From contig NZ_FNBX01000026.1 in the NCBI RefSeq assembly GCF_900102485.1, positions 11,438-18,317 of the forward strand: a stretch of 6,880 bases of DNA, in the 5' to 3' direction. Positions 4,992 to 6,880 of this stretch are shown here, piece by piece. A program made the position numbers and the translations under genes. Source of the stretch: Desulfovibrio legallii. Its GTDB lineage: Bacteria; Desulfobacterota; Desulfovibrionia; Desulfovibrionales; Desulfovibrionaceae. How positions within the stretch are numbered: the first letter of the stretch is position 1; every line of letters begins with the position of its first letter. The notes below the pieces were generated by a model. The model did not search any database. It was not told the DNA's origin and saw only the letters and a program-made list of their open reading frames with translations.

Positions 4992-6701
4992 ATGGCCGAA
5001 AAGATTCTTGTTGTGGGCGGCGTAGCCCTGGGGCCCAAGGCGGCCTGCCGTTGCAAACGGCTCATGCCCGACGCCCAGATCACCCTAGTGGACGAAAACG
5101 AGTTCATTTCCTACGGGGGCTGCGGCATTCCTTACTACGTTTCCGGAGAAATCCAGAATCTGGACGACCTGCGCTCCACCCCCTACCACACGGTGCGCGA
5201 TCCGGCCTTTTTCCAGGCCATGAAGGGCATCGCCGTGCGCACCCGCACCCGCGCCCTGGCCATTGACCGCGCGGCCAAAACCCTGCTGGTCAAAGACCTG
5301 AACTCCGGCAAGGAAGAAAAACTGCCCTACGACACGCTGGTGCTGGCCACGGGCGCGAGCCCGCGCATGCCTCCGGTGGAAGGCAAGGATCTGAAGAACG
5401 TCCTTTCTCTCACCCGCCTGGAGGCCGCCGGGGCCATCCGCAGCGCCTGCCAGGAAGGCAAGGTGACCGAGGCCGTCATCGTGGGCGGCGGCTTTATCGG
5501 CCTGGAGGCCGCCGTGGCCCTGGCCGACATGTGGGGTGTCAAGGTCAGCGTGGTGGAAATGATGGATCAGATCCTGCCGGGCGTGCTTTCGCACTCCCTG
5601 GCCCTCATGGCCGCCCACGACTGCCGGAGCCACAAGGTGGAAGTCCACGTTGCCGAAAAAGTGCTCAAAATTGAGGGCGCGGACGGCGCAGTAAGCGCCG
5701 TGGTTACGGACAAGCGCCGCATCCCGGCGCAGATGGTCATCTTTGCCGCGGGCTTCACCCCCAACGGCAGCCTGGCCAAGGACGCCGGCCTGGACGTGGC
5801 CCCCTTCGGCGCCATTGTGGTGGACGAACACATGCGCACCTCCGACCCCGCCATCTACGCGGGCGGAGACTGCGTTTCCATCAAAAACCTCATCACCGGC
5901 AAGCCCGGCTATCTGCCCCTGGGCAGCATGGCCAACCGTCAGGGCCGCGTCATCGGCACCAATCTGGCCGGCGGCAACGCCGCCTTCCCCGGCTATGTGG
6001 GCTCCTGGGCCGTCAAACTTTTCGATATGGCCTTCTGCGGCGTGGGCCTTACCGTGGAACGCGCCCGCAAAGAAGGCTACGACGCCATGAGCGTGGCCGT
6101 GGAGCAGCTGGACCACGCCCACTTCTACCCTGAAAAATCCATGATGACCCTGGAGCTGACGGTGGACAAACCCACCCGTCGCGTGCTGGGTCTGCAAGGG
6201 GCCTGCGCCGACCCCGATTCCCTCAAGGCCCGCATCGACGCCGTGGCCGCGGCCCTGCAGTACAGCAAGCCCACGGTGGACGACATCTCCAACCTGGAAG
6301 TGGCCTATGCCCCGCCCTTCGCCTCCGCCATGGACGTGGTCAACGTGGTGGGCAACGTGGCGGATAACGCCCTGGACGGGCGCTTCACCCCCATCACCGC
6401 CGACGCCTTCATGGACCTCTGGAAAAACCGGGAACAGAACCACGTCTTCTTCATCGACGCCCGTCCGGCGGCCGCCGGCCGCGCCATGCAGGAAAAGCAC
6501 CCCGACTGGCACGCCATCCCCCTGGAGGAAATCGCCGCCCGCGCCCATGAGGTGCCCAAGGACCGCCCCGTGGCCATCATCTGCAACACGGGGCTGCGCG
6601 CCTACGACAGCCTCCTTATCCTCGCCCGCAACGGCGTGAAGGACTTGGTCAACGCCTCCGGCGGCATGCAGTCCGTCAACAAAATGGGGCTGCAGGTGTA
6701 G
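4992..6701 (+). CDS. FAD-dependent CoA-disulfide/polysulfide reductase-type flavoprotein with C-terminal rhodanese domain
   Basis: This 569-residue, probably cytoplasmic enzyme belongs to the pyridine nucleotide-disulfide oxidoreductases of the CoA-disulfide reductase/NADH-dependent polysulfide reductase (Npsr) branch. The FAD-binding start VVGGVALGPKAA (7-18) carries the GGVAxG form of this branch. The single redox cysteine C44 lies in YGGCGIPYYVSG (41-52). The NAD(P)H-binding motif is VGGGFIGLEAA (164-174), and the second FAD motif is YAGGDC (289-294). The dimerisation domain (about 330-450) ends with AYAPPFASAMDVVN (438-451), including Y439, expected near the active site. The C-terminal rhodanese domain (about 465-569) keeps the active loop CNTGLR (C531 to R536), so it should be able to hold a persulfide. 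A likely scheme, from family knowledge, is sulfane sulfur passed between C531, CoA or polysulfide, and C44, with reduction by NAD(P)H releasing sulfide. The start is supported by AAGGAG (4979-4984), 7 nt before the ATG. It is transcribed alone, with its own promoter and terminator. Confidence 0.9.
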   Translation: MAEKILVVGGVALGPKAACRCKRLMPDAQITLVDENEFISYGGCGIPYYVSGEIQNLDDLRSTPYHTVRDPAFFQAMKGIAVRTRTRALAIDRAAKTLLVKDLNSGKEEKLPYDTLVLATGASPRMPPVEGKDLKNVLSLTRLEAAGAIRSACQEGKVTEAVIVGGGFIGLEAAVALADMWGVKVSVVEMMDQILPGVLSHSLALMAAHDCRSHKVEVHVAEKVLKIEGADGAVSAVVTDKRRIPAQMVIFAAGFTPNGSLAKDAGLDVAPFGAIVVDEHMRTSDPAIYAGGDCVSIKNLITGKPGYLPLGSMANRQGRVIGTNLAGGNAAFPGYVGSWAVKLFDMAFCGVGLTVERARKEGYDAMSVAVEQLDHAHFYPEKSMMTLELTVDKPTRRVLGLQGACADPDSLKARIDAVAAALQYSKPTVDDISNLEVAYAPPFASAMDVVNVVGNVADNALDGRFTPITADAFMDLWKNREQNHVFFIDARPAAAGRAMQEKHPDWHAIPLEEIAARAHEVPKDRPVAIICNTGLRAYDSLLILARNGVKDLVNASGGMQSVNKMGLQV

Positions 6702-6724
6702 CACACGGCTTGCGCTGGGGGTGG

Positions 6725-6736
6725 GGGGGCGCCCCC
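6725..6736. repeat. Perfect G/C palindrome in the 3' spacer
   Basis: GGGGGCGCCCCC is a 12-bp perfect palindrome within a G-run then C-run stretch (about 6716-6748). The wider stretch can fold as an imperfect G-strand to C-strand hairpin just after the flavoprotein stop. It lacks a T-run. It may be a transcript-end stabiliser or a low-complexity tract. Confidence 0.4.
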
Positions 6737-6784
6737 TGCCCCCCTGCCCGCCTCTGCGGCAAATGCGCTGCGCGGCGGGGGCGG

Positions 6785-6836
6785 GCCGTATCTCAGGGCA
6801 TAGGCTTATTTGCCCTGCGGGCAGAGCGGCTTTTTT
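6785..6836 (+). terminator. Compound intrinsic terminator of the flavoprotein gene
   Basis: An outer stem pairs GCCG (6785-6788) with CGGC (6827-6830) and CTC (6792-6794) with GAG (6824-6826). Inside it, AGGGCA (6795-6800) pairs with TGCCCT (6811-6816); the flanking C6794 and G6817 could extend this stem in place of the outer C-G pair. An alternative short hairpin is TGCCC (6811-6815) with GGGCA (6819-6823). Six T follow at 6831-6836. It lies about 85 nt after the stop at 6701. Confidence 0.7.
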
Positions 6837-6854
6837 GTGCAGGGGGTCAAGGGC

Positions 6855-6880
6855 GGGGCTGCGCCCCTCTGGAAGGAGAG
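6855..6880 (+). other. GC hairpin and Shine-Dalgarno-like sequence at the window edge
   Basis: GGGGC (6855-6859) pairs with GCCCC (6863-6867) around TGC. AAGGAG (6873-6878) follows and ends at the window border. This is consistent with a + strand gene beginning within about 10 nt beyond the window, but no start codon is visible here. Confidence 0.35.

Noticed and set aside
5085..6704. Long open frame (539 codons) on the - strand opposite the flavoprotein gene
   Set aside because: It is a shadow of the GC-rich codon bias of the real + strand gene. Its product is His/Gly/Val-rich without recognisable motifs.

Overview
The window looks like a chromosomal segment from a GC-rich, anaerobic deltaproteobacterium, most likely a Desulfovibrio-type sulfate reducer (Desulfovibrionaceae). 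This is inferred from the strong G/C third-position bias, a selB gene, a rhodanese-fused CoA-disulfide/polysulfide reductase-type flavoprotein, and a HEAT-like protein of a kind I associate with sulfate reducers. No rRNA or tRNA marker is present, so the taxonomy is an inference. All six genes are on the + strand. I see no mobile element, CRISPR array or tRNA.

Region 1 (about 1-1753) is a three-gene unit. A strongly folded leader (about 6-107) has a 14-bp closing stem, a 9-bp second stem and internal repeats that allow competing pairings. It precedes a small membrane protein matching the N-terminal third of the lysine exporter LysO (151-471). A beta-carbonic anhydrase gene (458-1126) overlaps the end of that gene by 14 nt. 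The C-terminal two thirds of LysO (1154-1753) follows 27 nt later. The transporter is therefore encoded in two pieces with a soluble zinc enzyme gene between them.

Region 2 (1754-2654) starts with a 190-nt spacer holding two GC-rich hairpins and a possible promoter. It is followed by a 236-residue all-helical HEAT-like protein of unknown function.

Region 3 (2655-4847) has a 186-nt spacer in which I find no convincing promoter or terminator. It leads into selB, the selenocysteine-specific elongation factor (668 residues), which implies that the host makes selenoproteins. selA and selC are not in the window.

Region 4 (4848-6880) begins with a 144-nt spacer containing a T-rich possible terminator, a promoter-like element and a cluster of small inverted and direct repeats that looks like an operator. 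It drives a 569-residue flavoprotein disulfide reductase with a C-terminal rhodanese domain, probably acting on polysulfide, persulfide or CoA-disulfide. A compound intrinsic terminator (6785-6836) closes this gene. The last bases carry a GC hairpin and a Shine-Dalgarno-like sequence that suggests another + strand gene starting just past the window edge.

The most unusual points are the uncharacterised structured leader and the split lysO interrupted by a carbonic anhydrase gene.
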